A DNA stretch of 44,628 nt from Pilaira anomala (lineage: Eukaryota > Mucoromycota > Mucoromycetes > Mucorales > Mucoraceae), in NCBI GenBank assembly GCA_025716855.1, contig JAIXMQ010000122.1, forward strand, positions 1 to 44,628, written 5' to 3'. Positions 21,020-31,972 of the stretch are shown here, in pieces. The position numbers and the translations under genes were made by a program. A model generated the notes under the pieces. The model was not told the DNA's origin. It made no database searches and saw only the letters and a program-made list of their open reading frames with translations. The first letter of the stretch is position 1. The number at the start of each line of letters is the position of its first letter.

Positions 21020-22387
21020 TTATGCATCATTTAAGTAAGACAAAACAGTAGAATCTTTCATAAGGATGTCTCTAATATTTGATAAAGATTGGATTGTTTT
21101 TTCTAAAGTGGATCTTTCTTCAGAGCAATAGACAGAAACTTGTTTCCATAAAAGAGAATTGTTACTTTCTTCTGCAGAAGTCGTGTTTGCGCGATAGTGG
21201 TATTCTAATGCATCTAATAAGAGTACTACTGCTCTCAACTGAATTACGGGGAAAATATTCAAGCTTTTTACAGATGCTTCCAATTCCTCTAGAGATTGAA
21301 TGCTCTTGCCCATTAATTGAAAGGTGAACTTATTATCATCATCTATTATAAAATCAATATCTTCTTCAAGCGCAACAAAGTACATGACTACAATCGATTC
21401 AAAATTCCATCCGCACTGAGCGAGATCCATAATTTCTTCATTATTGGGTTGAGGTATAAGAGTCAAAGATGGCTTAATTCCAAGTTGCTTTAGCCAATGA
21501 ATCTTTGGTGTATTATAACCTTCTTCCATAGGACTGAAAAATGGCATAAGAGGTATGGTCAAACGTGATGGCTCAGGGTTGTTCTTACTACAAAAGCCGT
21601 GTAAAAAAAGTAGTTCTTCATTAGGTTTAGAGCCATAAGAAAGAAGTAACTCTTCTCCTTTATCTACGGTGACACCAGGATATGTGACAAGGTCGATACC
21701 TTTGTTGTTGAGTTGCCATCTAATATTGGACTTCTCTAAGGAATGATTGGCAAAATCGAAAAAGGGTATCAAAGCCATATCAGATACTTGTTCGCCTTCT
21801 TTTTCGTCGCCACCGATACCTACAACTCTAGACCAAAACACACAATCTGCCCATAAGTACATTTCAAATTGAATATTGGATATCCAGCTCTCTTGAGTTT
21901 GTGTATTTTTGATTTCGTCGAATTCACGATGTAAACTAGCAAGTTTTGAGCGAACTGAGCTCTCTAAACTGGTGCCAGCTATATATTCAGGATTGAACAA
22001 TATATGATTATCTTCAAAGAAAGAAATAGTAGGGAGAATATCAATGTACGGACTCCAATAGGTGGATGTTTCGATAAATTTACAATAAATGAGAAACAAG
22101 CAAAGTACTAAACGTTCATTCTCTACATTTTCGGCTAAAATTCTTATATTCTCTGTTGTATCATATTTATGAGAGATATAGGTCAATACCGGTTTTGAAA
22201 ACATGGTCAACTCTAAGGCTTTCCGCGAAGTTAAAACCAAGTGTTCAGGAATGGTAACGACAGGAGTTGAATCAGGTACATTCTTTTTAGCAAATAAGCC
22301 ATAACCTGCGTAAGGTGTTTGTTTTACTATTGCAGTCGTACTGATTCCTTTTTCTTTTGACCAGTCTACAAATGTAGAAATATTCAT
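21020..22387 (-). CDS. SET-domain lysine methyltransferase (SETD3/SETD6/Rubisco-LSMT type)
   Basis: This single-exon gene encodes a 455-residue S-adenosylmethionine-dependent protein methyltransferase of the split-SET class. SET landmarks in order are YAGYGLFAKKNV (residues 26-37), the long iSET insert between about 60 and 200, DMALIPFFDFANHS with the NHS cofactor motif (203-216), GEELLLSYGSKPNEELLFLH (244-263) and HGFC. The C-terminal helical region (about 280-455) corresponds to the Rubisco-LSMT substrate-binding domain. The substrate cannot be read from sequence; relatives act on actin, ribosomal proteins or NF-kB subunits. The start at 22387 (MNISTFVDWSKEKG) is preferred. An in-frame ATG at 22477 would add 30 residues, including a Lys run encoded by a poly-A stretch, which looks like 5' leader. 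Confidence 0.88.
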   Translation of the reverse strand: MNISTFVDWSKEKGISTTAIVKQTPYAGYGLFAKKNVPDSTPVVTIPEHLVLTSRKALELTMFSKPVLTYISHKYDTTENIRILAENVENERLVLCLFLIYCKFIETSTYWSPYIDILPTISFFEDNHILFNPEYIAGTSLESSVRSKLASLHREFDEIKNTQTQESWISNIQFEMYLWADCVFWSRVVGIGGDEKEGEQVSDMALIPFFDFANHSLEKSNIRWQLNNKGIDLVTYPGVTVDKGEELLLSYGSKPNEELLFLHGFCSKNNPEPSRLTIPLMPFFSPMEEGYNTPKIHWLKQLGIKPSLTLIPQPNNEEIMDLAQCGWNFESIVVMYFVALEEDIDFIIDDDNKFTFQLMGKSIQSLEELEASVKSLNIFPVIQLRAVVLLLDALEYHYRANTTSAEESNNSLLWKQVSVYCSEERSTLEKTIQSLSNIRDILMKDSTVLSYLNDA

Positions 22388-23039
22388 TTTTTTTTTTTTT
22401 TTGAAGCCTTTGAGAACAACCCTTGGTAGTTGGACGCCTTCAAAAATGTCCTGAACATAAAAGCAGTCGTAATCCAAGTTACAGGCGAAACACGTTTTAT
22501 TGGCTAATTGCCATTTTCGGTTTACTAGTTTGTAGATGCATTATGGTCTTTCATTGATGTTGGTAATTGAATATATAGCATAACATTTATTTAGAGCATA
22601 AATAATAATAATAATAATAATAACAGAATAGATAAAATATCAAACTAAATCAGTATTGTCAATTAAGGCGAATGAATAAATAATAATTGCAGAATAGGAG
22701 AAACAGTAAAATAAAATTGGGAGAAGTGACAGTAATTTATAGCAGATTACGTTTCACAATCACCAACAGATGTGATAATTTGCTTATTTGCTGTCTAAAG
22801 CTTGACCGTTTTCTTTTATGTTCTATCCTATACCACAAACACGGCTCCTTACTAATGAGGTTCTGCTACTGTTCCTGATTAATACGTCGTAAAAGAGTTG
22901 GTAAACTGACCTTCTCGAGGTATATAAAAAAGTAAAACCTAAAAATCAAATATTTCTGAACTTGAAAAAAAGCCTTGAAAATTTCCTTGGGTATAAGAAA
23001 AATTCCTTCTTTTTCTATTTACCAAACAATAAAAAGGAT
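22388..23039. other. Divergent promoter region of SET gene and PRPF38B
   Basis: This AT-rich spacer has an (AAT)n run at about 22600-22623. The short open frames here have no protein-like features. Confidence 0.5.
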
Positions 23040-24340
23040 ATGAGCAACAAGAAAGCGAATAATACTTTAGAGACATGGGGAAATGAGTCTACCATGAACC
23101 TGAATGCAATCATTTACCAAAATATTTTATCGTCTCCCTATTTTAGGTCTTTATTGTAAGTAGTCTTCTTTAGGTAACGAAAGTTGAAACAAATATCCAC
23201 GTGTTTATTTGAATACGAATTTAAGCATATTTTATTTTGTAGTAATAAGAAGACATTTCACGAAATTGTTGACGAGATCTATAATGAAGGTAAAAATTAT
23301 GTACATGTTTTATGTCAATACTCATTGACTAACTTTTTTATTGTTCTTAGTTTACGTATTGTGTAAGTTTAAAATAGTCTAGTGTTTTTTTTAAAAAAAA
23401 AAAAATAACAAAAAATATATTATAGCACCATTTGTTAAAGGTACTCAACCTTCAACTGCGTATTGTTGTCTTTTTAAAATGTGGACACTTAGACTTACTA
23501 TAAAGCAAATTGAAAATATGATTGATCATGTCGATTCTCCGTAAGTATATATCTTTTCAAAGTAACTTAAAAATATGTATTCACAATTGATTATAGATAC
23601 ATTCGCGCTATCGGGTTTTTATATTTGCGTTATGTATGCGCCCCCGCTAAACTTTGGGATTGGTTCCAATATTATTTAGATGACGAGGAAGAGATTACAA
23701 TCTCTAGTGGGCCAAAACCTACAAAAGTCACCATTGGTAAGTTTTGCCGCATGTTAATTACAGAACAAAAATTTCAAGGAACAATGCTTCCTCGTATCCC
23801 TGTACCCATTGCTAGAGATTTGGAAAAGAAGTTAGATGATTATGATAGAGAAAAAAGACGCAAGTCAAGGTAAGTTAAGATAATTGGGTTTAAATCAAAG
23901 GGAGGGAATTAAGTTTTATTTCTAGTGGTAATGTACGTAGAGATAGAGACGAAGACGATTATCGTAGCCATAGTAGAAGTAAATCGAGAAGTTCATATAG
24001 AAAAAGTAGCAGATCAAGTAGATCTAGAAGTCCAGTAAGAAGAGGTAGATCAAGAAGCCCAGACAGAAGAGGTAGATCAAGAAGCCCAGACAGAAGAGGT
24101 AGATCAAGAAGCCCAGACAGAAGAGGTAGATCAAGAAGCCCAGACAGAAGACGACGATCCAGAAGCCCAAGAAGAAGTGGAGGCATAAGGGACGAGTTAG
24201 ATGACTATGAACGTAAAAGTAGTAGTCATCACAAAGACAGATATAAGAGAAGAAGTATTAGCCCTGATTATCGAAGAAGCGACTATTACCGCTCACGATC
24301 TAGATCAAGAGAGAGTAGTAGTAAGAGAAGACACGATTAA
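23040..24340 (+). CDS. PRPF38B: Pre-mRNA-splicing factor 38B (PRP38 family), six exons with a 12-nt microexon
   Basis: This is a PRP38-family spliceosomal protein, nuclear and acting in spliceosome activation. Exons are 23040-23155, 23243-23289, 23351-23362, 23426-23540, 23597-23869 and 23926-24340, giving 325 residues. Blocks are ESTMNLNAIIYQNILSSPYF, KTFHEIVDEIYNEVYVLSPF, STAYCCLFKMWTLRLT, SPYIRAIGFLYLRYVCAP, WDWFQYYLDDEEEI and FQGTMLPRIPVPIARDLEKK. The C-terminal third is an RS domain with four exact 27-bp repeats. The 12-nt microexon keeps the spacing between EIY and KG the same as I recall for the human protein (15 residues), so it is probably real. An upstream in-frame ATG (22962) would add a Phe/Lys-rich leader and is not preferred. 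Confidence 0.92.
24038..24145 (+). repeat. Four tandem 27-bp units in the RS domain
   Basis: Four consecutive units encode RRGRSRSPD each and appear identical at the DNA level (units start at 24038, 24065, 24092, 24119). Identity at silent sites points to recent expansion. Confidence 0.9.
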
Positions 24341-25417
24341 CGTGAAGAAAAAAAAAAAAAGCAATCATCACAAGCTAATCGCATCAATAAATAGCATCTT
24401 ACGATGAATTTTTTTCTTCTATAATCAATTTTGATTTCGTTTCATACATAATTTTCGTTTATTTACAAGAGAGATATGTACACGTTAAATCGCTCAAATA
24501 AATATATAAAAATATCGCCCAGACACTTGTATAACTTTATATTTATTTCCACTTATGAAAGCTACATATAAATCCATATTTTAGCTATCAATCAAATTGA
24601 CTTTCCTAGATAGTTACCACGCTTATGATATCAATTGAAAAAACCGAAGAGTTAATTGACGATCTAACATGAGTAGTAACAGATTTTGTTTTATCATGTA
24701 AAAAGAGTTATGGCTTCACATCATTTCTGGAATATCTTGATAAAAGCAATTCATCCTCTTATTTTTGATCTGTTGATAAACGACGATATATGTGTGTAAA
24801 TTGTCCCCTAGTAAAAATTTGAGCTCTTTTATAAGATGGCCTTTCTCACAATTGTAGTATGAGTGACAACTATCTGTAGTTATTTGTAGAATATGGTTAG
24901 GAAGAGAATGTATATCCATGGTACCAAGGACTATCTTACTTTTTAAATAAATTTATTTCATAAAGACTTTTTTTTTTTTTTTGAGTTTAGACATTGTTTT
25001 TTCTCGGGGAATATGAAGATTATTATGTATGTACATACATGAAAGGGGAAAAAGGGGGTGAATCTGTTTTCAAGCCGTGGCATGTATCACATTAGAAGAC
25101 TGTTTTTTTTTTTTTTTAGGTACGGAACCAAATGCCTCACCTACTATAAGAGCCCTTGGTATATTAAACGAAGCTTTTTGAATTTTTATTCAGTCTAATG
25201 ATTCCCTCTTCCCCTTAGAAACAAAAAGATTATAATGAAAAAGGTTGCTTACTGAAAAAAAAAGAGTAAGAGAGCAATCGTATCACAATCTGTTTAAACA
25301 GGTTTATGTTGCGTGACGTTTTCTTATAGTTCGAGAAAATAAAAGTGCTATATATATTTTTTTTTGTTTGTAATCTTTTTTTTTTTTCTTTTTTTTTTAT
25401 TATTTTTTTTTTTATCA
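24341..25417. other. Intergenic, possible F-box-like relic on minus
   Basis: This is AT-rich. A minus-strand ORF at 24919-24716 (67 codons) begins MDIHSLPNHILQ, which resembles the first residues of an F-box, but the rest does not fit. It could be a truncated relic. A (T)16 run lies near 24968 and another near 25104. The last 55 bases before the next gene are T-rich leader. Confidence 0.4.
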
Positions 25418-27367
25418 ATGGCAGAAAATACAGACGTACGCCCAGATACTCCTAGACCTGATACGATTGAACAAATAGCTTTACAGATCAAGTCTTTGGA
25501 ACAAAGAACGACGTCAGTTACACTTCCTCGAACTGCCTCAGTTTTGGAACTTAAACAAGAAATTCAGGTTGCTTTTGATGTTGAATCTAACAGACAGCGT
25601 CTAATCTTTCAAGGCCGTGTGTTAAAAGATGATAAACATTTATCTGATTATGGTAAAGCTCATGCTAGAAGCTTTTGTTTATTTTTTGTTGACCTTATTT
25701 TTCATCTTGTATTCTACAGCTAATCTAGATAACGGTAAAGTAATTCATCTTGTTATTCGACCTATTGATGCACCACATAATCCGCTAAACGGTATGATAT
25801 ATATATATATATATATAAGATATATATAAGATATATATAAAAGAGAGTGAGCTGTATAAACTAAAATGGATTTCATACTCATACAATAGATGACCCTAAT
25901 CCTGGATCCAATATTCGTTCTACGTTTAGTAGAGGAACAGGTAACGGCAGATCACGTAACTTTCCATCTATATCCAGTAGACTTCCAATGATGGAAGGAT
26001 ACGCTTTTATTACATTAGATTCGAACTTGAGTGATCTTGGAGATAATCAATCAGTAATGTATCAAAATTTTCTATTTTTTTTTTTTTTTTGTCATTTTTT
26101 TTTAACATTTTATCTCATAGTTATTATCATCTGTATTAAATGGTCTTTCAAGTGGTGGTTCAAACCGAACTAGATCTACTACTACAACTACTAACACAAC
26201 TAATACAGATACTCAAGTATGCAAAAAGATAGAAAAATTTAAGGAGTATATGTTTCCATTAACCTTTCTCTCTCTCTATTTGTATAGACTGGTAGAACTA
26301 CGACAACAACAAATCCTAGTACTATACCTAGATCTCCTTTTACATTTAGCATTGGTAGAACGAATTCTTCTGAATTTGCTTCACCTCTTGCTTCTACTCC
26401 ACTTGCTGATCGAGTTGCATCTGGTCTTCCATTTCCGGTAATTATTTTGTGTTTGTGTGGGAGAGGGAGAGAGGAAGAGGGGAGGAAGAGGAGGAGGAAG
26501 AGGAGGGGGTCACTGTTTAGTAAGATAATAATACTAACTTGTAATATTTAGCCAAGCGTTGAAGTAAGATTAGCAAGAACGTTGGGATCCATGAGAAATG
26601 TTCGAAACATGTTGGAAGATGCAGCAAACACTGAAGGTAATATATATAGTACAATTTGTATCTATCAACATCACCTGATACCCTTTTTTTTTTTAATTCA
26701 CATCTATGTAGATTCGACTAGTTTTTCTACTACACCTAATTCAACACCAGAACAATTACAAGAGATTCGAAATAGATTACGTAATAGTGGCAATAATCAA
26801 TCGGCACAAATTGGTATGGTCTTAAACGAATTAGCAGATTTAATGACAGAAGCAGCTCCTCGTATGAGACAAGTGGTACATAGTTTAAGAGAAGAGAATC
26901 AAACAGCAGAAGAGGAAAGAAGTACAAGTAGACGTGTGTTGAACATGTCACGCATTGTACAAGGCATGAGCTTAATTAATCATTTTTTGGGTTCTGTTTT
27001 GGCAAGTGCAGATATCGATTCGAGACGTACAACTACAACTACAACACAGACACGAACACCTGTGGTCTTACCATCTTATATATTTCCTAGAGGAAATACA
27101 GAAGCCGTTCGATCACCTCCTCCTACAGTGGAATCAAGAAGTTCGACTACAGATACCAACCCTAAACCAAAATCAACTCTTTCAAATAATACAAGTGCTA
27201 CCACTAGTTGCGGTAGTAGTAGTAGTAGTAGTAGTAGTAGCAGCAGCAGTAGCAGCAGTAGCCAAGAAAATACCGCAAACAAACGTAAATCAACTGCTGC
27301 TGCAGAAGAAGATCATGAATCGAAAAAGAGAGTTAAAGATGAAAAAGGAAAAGATAAAAAAGACTAA
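25418..27367 (+). CDS. BAG6-like ubiquitin-fold protein, seven exons
   Basis: This protein of 485 residues has a ubiquitin-like domain that resembles BAG6/Scythe, a chaperone for tail-anchored and mislocalised proteins. Exons are 25418-25652, 25720-25791, 25890-26053, 26121-26216, 26288-26437, 26552-26636 and 26712-27367. The ubiquitin fold spans about residues 25-100: TTSVTLPRTASVLELKQEI, RQRLIFQGRVLKDDKHLSDY and NGKVIHLVIRP. The middle is low complexity (Ser/Thr/Pro). A helical region near 300-360 (MVLNELADLMTEAAPRMRQV, MSRIVQGMSLINHFLG) recalls a conserved BAG6 segment. The tail has a Ser run of about 15 encoded by AGT/AGC repeats and a basic KKRVKDEKGKDKKD end that could be a nuclear signal. 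BAG6 identity is likely but not certain; ubiquilin-type proteins are the alternative. Confidence 0.78.
26459..26509 (+). repeat. 51-nt uninterrupted polypurine tract inside an intron
   Basis: In intron 5 of the BAG6-like gene every base from 26459 to 26509 is G or A (gagaggaagagg-type). Such mirror-like purine tracts can form triplex DNA. Confidence 0.8.
27219..27262 (+). repeat. AGT/AGC trinucleotide repeat coding for Ser
   Basis: This is a run of Ser codons in the C-terminal part of the BAG6-like protein, mixing AGT and AGC. Confidence 0.8.
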
Positions 27368-27396
27368 TAATAATGACTATACGCACAAACAAACAA

Positions 27397-27423
27397 ACAC
27401 ACACACACACACACACACACACA
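27397..27423 (+). repeat. (AC)n microsatellite
   Basis: This is an alternating AC run of about 26 bases in the 3' region of the BAG6-like gene. Confidence 0.85.
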
Positions 27424-27554
27424 TTTTTTAATATGAAATAATTTTTTTTTAAAGCATATCTTTTTTTCTTTTTTTTTTGAAATGTATATATATACCTTCT
27501 TCTTCTTTTTTTCTTTTATTAGTAGTAGATTTAAAATAAAAGATTAAAACATGT

Positions 27555-29392
27555 TTATCTTTTTCTGTCATCATTGTATCTTGGTCTTTTACTATCGCTT
27601 CTATCATCACGTCTATCACTTCTTCTGTCATCGCGTCTGTCATCACGTCTGTCACTTCGGTTTTCATCGCGTCTACTATCGTTTCGAAAAGCTGGATTTA
27701 CTTTTGTCTTTAAATGACGTTTCTTTTCATACTCTTCTTGCTTTGCTTTTGCTTCTCTGTCTCTTGGATCAATTACAACATAATCATCTACCGTTTCCTT
27801 TCTTTGCATCAAGTCTTTTCCTTTCAAGTCTTTATCGAATACTAATTTATGTGAAATCCAACCATCATCATCCACATCGTCTATGTCCATACCTGTTACA
27901 TCAAAACAAGATTCGCAGTTGGGAATATCGTGTAATTTACAGGTTTTTATAGGCTTTTTTTCTGTGGATGTTGATTCGGGTTTTGCAGAGGATATCTTCT
28001 TGGTGAATGCCATCAATTTGTTAAAGACCTATTATTGCTAGAGTTAATACCGATTTTTTTTTTTTTTTAATAATTGAAAACTTACATCACTATCATCTAC
28101 TTTATCAGTTGACTTTTTCTTTTTCTTATTTTTGTTTGACATGTATTTCTCTCGTTCTAACTCAACAAGAGATTTCTTCTTTTCCTTCTTTTGAATAACG
28201 GGCTCTTCAGTAATTTTAGAAATATCACGAATATCTTGTTTCAACTTTTCAATTGTACTTAATCTTTCCTCAGAAGGTGTTGTCTGAACGTGTTCTTTTG
28301 CCTTTCTATCATCTTCTTCCTGTCTCTTTCTTTCTTCCTTTCTCTTTTCATCTGCAGCTCTAACCTTCTCTTTTAACTTTTCTTGAATTGAAATCTTCTT
28401 TTCTTCCTCTTGTTTCACAGGCTTTTTCAATTCTTCGAGTAAATCTGCTGGTGGAGGAGGTGCATTCTCCATGAAATCATATGTGCTCTTCATTTTTTTC
28501 TCAACAGGGGATTCGAATTCCTCTGCTTCTTCACCAAATGATAACAAATTCAATTTTCTGCCACAAAAAAAAAAAAAAAAAAGGGCAGGGGGATATTAAG
28601 CTTTCTCTCTCTCTCTCTCTCTTTCTTTTTTTTTTTTCGTTTTCTTACTTTTTTTGTCCCTTTCTTCTTTCTTTGATTTGTTCAGCTTCCAACTTCTTTT
28701 GTTCTAAAAGCTTTGCAACTTTCTTTTCTTGTGCTGTGATACGAGGAATAATATCATCAAACGGGTTCAAAACTACTTCCGCACTCTTAATACGAGGTGG
28801 ATACAATGGTCTTTCGTTTTGGTCGACTTCCAACTCTGTCATTTTCATCACGTTGAATAAAGTATCTCCTGCTACCCGACCGAATAAAGTATGTTTCTTG
28901 GTCAACTCATCTGCACGGTCTAAAGTAATGAAAAATTGTGAACCGTTGTCGTCTTGGCCTGTGTTGGCAAGACCAACGAGACCTCTTCTGTTAAATCGTA
29001 ATCGTGAATGAAACTCATCTGGAAAACCTTCTTCGTAAATCGACTCACCACCTTTTAATAGTTTTTAGTTTTTTTTTATTTTTATTTTGTATCGTTATTG
29101 TTTTGGTTTTATTACCTTGACCGGTACCAGTAGGGTCACCACCTTGTACAAGGAAATCAGGAATAATACGATGAAAGATGGTATTATCGTAATACCCCTC
29201 CAAACAAAGTTGAATAAAGTTACGTGTAGCTCTTGGGGCTTCTTTCCCCCATAATTCGATTTCAATATCTCCAGAAGTTGTGTGTAAAATAACTTTACCG
29301 CTATATAAATATATTATGTAAGCTTGTATAATTTATTGTATCATGTTGTTTTATTACTTTGTGTGTGGTTCTAAAGCGTAGATATTTGACAT
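27555..29392 (-). CDS. CWC27: Spliceosome-associated cyclophilin CWC27, five exons
   Basis: This nuclear cyclophilin-type peptidyl-prolyl isomerase associates with the activated spliceosome. Exons on the minus strand are 29392-29358, 29300-29116, 29051-28649, 28557-28086 and 28028-27555, giving 522 residues. The cyclophilin domain covers about 12-175: MSNIYALEPHT start, GDIEIELWGKEAPRATRNF, YYDNTIFHRIIPDFLVQGGD, NRRGLVGLANTGQDDNGSQF, FFITLDRADELTKKHTLFG. Then come NPFDDIIPRI, LNLLSFGEEAEEFE (a CWC27 hallmark), a long Lys/Glu coiled coil, the DDDGWISHKLVFDKDL block that matches the human C-terminal segment, and a final Arg/Asp-rich repeat tail (SDRRDDRRDDRRSDRRDD). In the active site the usual cyclophilin Trp position is not obvious, as in other CWC27 members. 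It is tail-to-tail with the BAG6-like gene, only 187 bp apart. Confidence 0.95.
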
Positions 29393-30244
29393 TGGTGTGT
29401 TTAAAGTGAAAAAAAAAAAAAAAAAAAAATTACTTTTGACTTGTTGCTTTAATTTGGTTTTAAAAACAGTCACTTTTTTTTCTTAATGATTTTTCTGTTC
29501 CTTGATGCGATCTGTTTCCGTTGCTTCTGTTACTGGGTTACACTATGTGTAATTATTTATGCATGTGCTCCATATTTGTCATTTTGGTCCATATGGATCC
29601 GTCATTTGATTTGTAGACTGTGTTTCTGCCCTAATTTCAACAAAAGATTAGCATTTTGCAAGTTAATGTAAGATAAAAAGGTTTTTTCTCCCAGGAAATT
29701 GATTTGAGTGTTAATTTTATTCTTTAAAATATATACGTGTTTATCGTACCCGGGAGAATAATTATAGATTGCCTTCAGATGGTTCAAATCTTGCTTCAAA
29801 GTACGATCAGCCTATACTAGTTGACTATTCCACGGCAGATTCGGCCAAATTCGGCCTCCTTTAAAAATATAGAGATTTGTCTGTTATTATAAATTACAAA
29901 CGGGTTACTACAGAAAAATCAATTGATTTACATAATATATTTTAATTTTAATCTTTACCTAAATCCCATGTACTCGTTTAATAAATATTTGAAGAAAAAA
30001 AAAAAGAATTGTAAAAGATTTAAAAAAAACGTGGAGGGTATTTATTACTAATATTTCCATTTCAGAAATCTATCATTTGTAACACAGATATCGATTCGTA
30101 TCACCTATTTTTCTTTACTAGTACTTTAAAAAGATTTAAAAATATAAACTCTTTCCTCCGCGCACATAGGAACGTATTATAACTCTCTTTTTCCTTCTTT
30201 AAAAAAAAAAAAACTTTTTTTTAAAAAAATACATATATCTCAAA
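29393..30244. other. Divergent promoter region of CWC27 and RTA1-like gene
   Basis: This is AT-rich. A 60-65-codon open frame exists on each strand near 29490-29800, mutually overlapping and without domain features. aaaaatataaactc near 30138 may be the TATA element of the RTA1-like gene. Confidence 0.45.
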
Positions 30245-31135
30245 ATGTCAACATCTAGAGAAGATTTCTTTAATATGAAAGGAGTGGATAGAACAATGCA
30301 ACTGTTCCATTACAAGCCAAATAAGCCGCTAGCTTATACCGGCATGGCTATCTACGCAGCTTTCACATTATTCTTAGTAGCTCGTGTATATAGGTCCAAA
30401 AGTCCCAAGTTTCTTTACATTTTGGCCTTTACCGCATTGATGGAAACGATAGGTTACGGTATCCGTATTGCATGTGCCGATTTCACCGATCTGGGTCGAT
30501 TTGTAGGCATGACCTTATTCTTGTTATTAGCACCTAACGCACTCGCCTTAGTGAATTACAAGGCAGTAGGCGAGATCATTCGATTATCCAACGTAGAGAC
30601 TGACAAGTTCTACCTTCGACCTAAATTTGTGACCTGGTTCTTCTTTGGCAGTGATATCTTTTCATTTGTATTGCAAGGCGCTGGTGGTGGTATGCAAAGT
30701 ACAATTTCATTAAACAGTGTTGGTATTGCTATCACGTTAGTGGGTCTTGGTGTACAATTGTTTTTCTTTGCCTCATTTGCATGTATTACCATTTATGTAC
30801 ATCGTAGTAGTAAATACAATTATTATGTAGAGGGACGTCCAAATGCCAAGACAAGTCTTATCTGGTGCTTGTATGTTACTATTGTTTTGTTGTATATTCG
30901 ATCGATTTATCGTGTAGCAGAATATGCTACTGGGTATGGTGGACCCATTGCAAGGTTAGAGTGGGCCTTCTATGTATTTGATGGGTTAATTATCGCAATT
31001 AGTTTCTTGGTTTATTGTATCTTCTTTATTGGCGATTATTTACCAAAGGGAGGAGATCAAACTCAAGTACCTAGCTCGCAATCGAGTTTAAGTCAGAGCG
31101 AAAAGGCTGTTGTGCAAACCAATGAAGTTTGTTAA
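30245..31135 (+). CDS. RTA1-like seven-helix membrane protein
   Basis: This intronless gene encodes 296 residues of the fungal RTA1 family, predicted plasma-membrane proteins linked to lipid translocation and resistance to toxic sterol-binding compounds. Seven hydrophobic segments can be seen. Family blocks are MAIYAAFTLFLVARVY, ALMETIGYGIRIAC, FVGMTLFLLLAPNALALVNY, FFFGSDIFSFVLQGAGGGMQ, VGIAITLVGLGVQLFFFASF and LYIRSIYRVAEYATGYGGPI. The C-terminal 30 residues are Ser/Gln-rich and cytosolic. Codon use is less A/T-biased than in the neighbours, which suggests good expression. The ATG lies in CAAAATGTC, a typical fungal context. Confidence 0.93.
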   Translation: MSTSREDFFNMKGVDRTMQLFHYKPNKPLAYTGMAIYAAFTLFLVARVYRSKSPKFLYILAFTALMETIGYGIRIACADFTDLGRFVGMTLFLLLAPNALALVNYKAVGEIIRLSNVETDKFYLRPKFVTWFFFGSDIFSFVLQGAGGGMQSTISLNSVGIAITLVGLGVQLFFFASFACITIYVHRSSKYNYYVEGRPNAKTSLIWCLYVTIVLLYIRSIYRVAEYATGYGGPIARLEWAFYVFDGLIIAISFLVYCIFFIGDYLPKGGDQTQVPSSQSSLSQSEKAVVQTNEVC

Positions 31136-31847
31136 TTAATATATTATTTATAGATATCTACATTTTTTTATTTTTTACTTTCATACTACCTTATACATTT
31201 TTATAAATAAATCTTTTTGTCATTTAAATACTTCAAAAAAAAAAAAAGTCAAGTATTTACTCTGAAGATGTACACTTTTAGGGGAAGGGACTTGTTAAAG
31301 CACAAGTGAATACTTCATTTTCTATTTAAAATAAAACGAGCATAATACGACTACACAAAATATATGTGTAACTAAAAATATTTACTTTACGTATGCAAGC
31401 TTTCTATATTTACTCGTTTGAAGTGTAAATAATCTTTTGAATACCTATGTCTTTCTTTTTGCGTGAGTAGATGAGAGGATGGATCCTGAACATTCATGGC
31501 ACTGTTCCCAGTTTGAAGAGCTATGGATAATTTTAAATGATAGTAAATGTTAATAAATATTCTGTATAATAGGGTTTATCGACTTTTTTTTAAAATGAAG
31601 TGCATTGTTTTTAATCAATTGTCAAACCTTGTTGAAAATATTACGAGAATAACAATGATGCTTGCTAATGTTGACAACATGGTTATACTATTTTAGATTT
31701 TATTACAATAGAGCCAGTTACGTTTGTTCTACTCATTTGGGTAAGTATGAAATACATATGATACCTTTATTTTGTATATATAAAGACTTTTTATTTATTT
31801 TTTGTACTTACTTTTTTTTTTCGTTACTTTTTCTATAAACTAAAAAC
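31136..31847. other. Intergenic before a candidate microgene
   Basis: It contains an aataaa signal for the RTA1-like gene near 31205. A 24-codon ORF (MDPEHSWHCSQFEELW, from about 31480) has protein-like composition, but its splicing is unclear. tatatataaag at about 31783-31793 is a good TATA box for the following microgene. Confidence 0.4.
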
Positions 31848-31972
31848 ATGTCGGAGTGTATTATCTGTTACAGTCCTATGCATACTAAAAAGTAAGATAA
31901 ATTTTGTGTATGTCCTATTATTCAATTTCTTAACTCTTTTTGCTCTATAGCTCTTGCCCATTATATCGTTGA
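31848..31972 (+). CDS. Candidate 21-residue CCHC zinc-knuckle microprotein, two exons
   Basis: Exon 1 (31848-31891) and exon 2 (31951-31972) are joined by a 59-nt intron with GTAAGA donor, cttaac branch-like site and CTATAG acceptor. The product is MSECIICYSPMHTKNSCPLY plus a final Arg. Residues 4-17 match the zinc-knuckle spacing C-x2-C-x4-H-x4-C exactly (C4, C7, H12, C17), and the motif exists only after splicing. A TATA box lies about 55-65 bases before the ATG, and an in-frame stop precedes the ATG, so the frame starts here. The length is very small, so chance or a remnant of a retroelement Gag knuckle are real alternatives. Confidence 0.4.

Noticed and set aside
22388..22477. Upstream start of the SET-domain gene
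   Set aside because: It would translate a poly-A run into a Lys stretch and add a leader not seen in this family, so the start at 22387 is preferred.
24716..24919. Full F-box gene on the minus strand
   Set aside because: Only the first 12 residues resemble an F-box, and no continuation was found. It is kept only as a possible relic.
28481..29011. 176-codon plus-strand ORF
   Set aside because: Antisense to CWC27 exons 3 and 4, crossing an intron with CT-rich repeats.
29486..29799. Overlapping 61- and 65-codon ORFs on opposite strands
   Set aside because: They overlap each other in AT-rich DNA and show no domain, intron or promoter signal.
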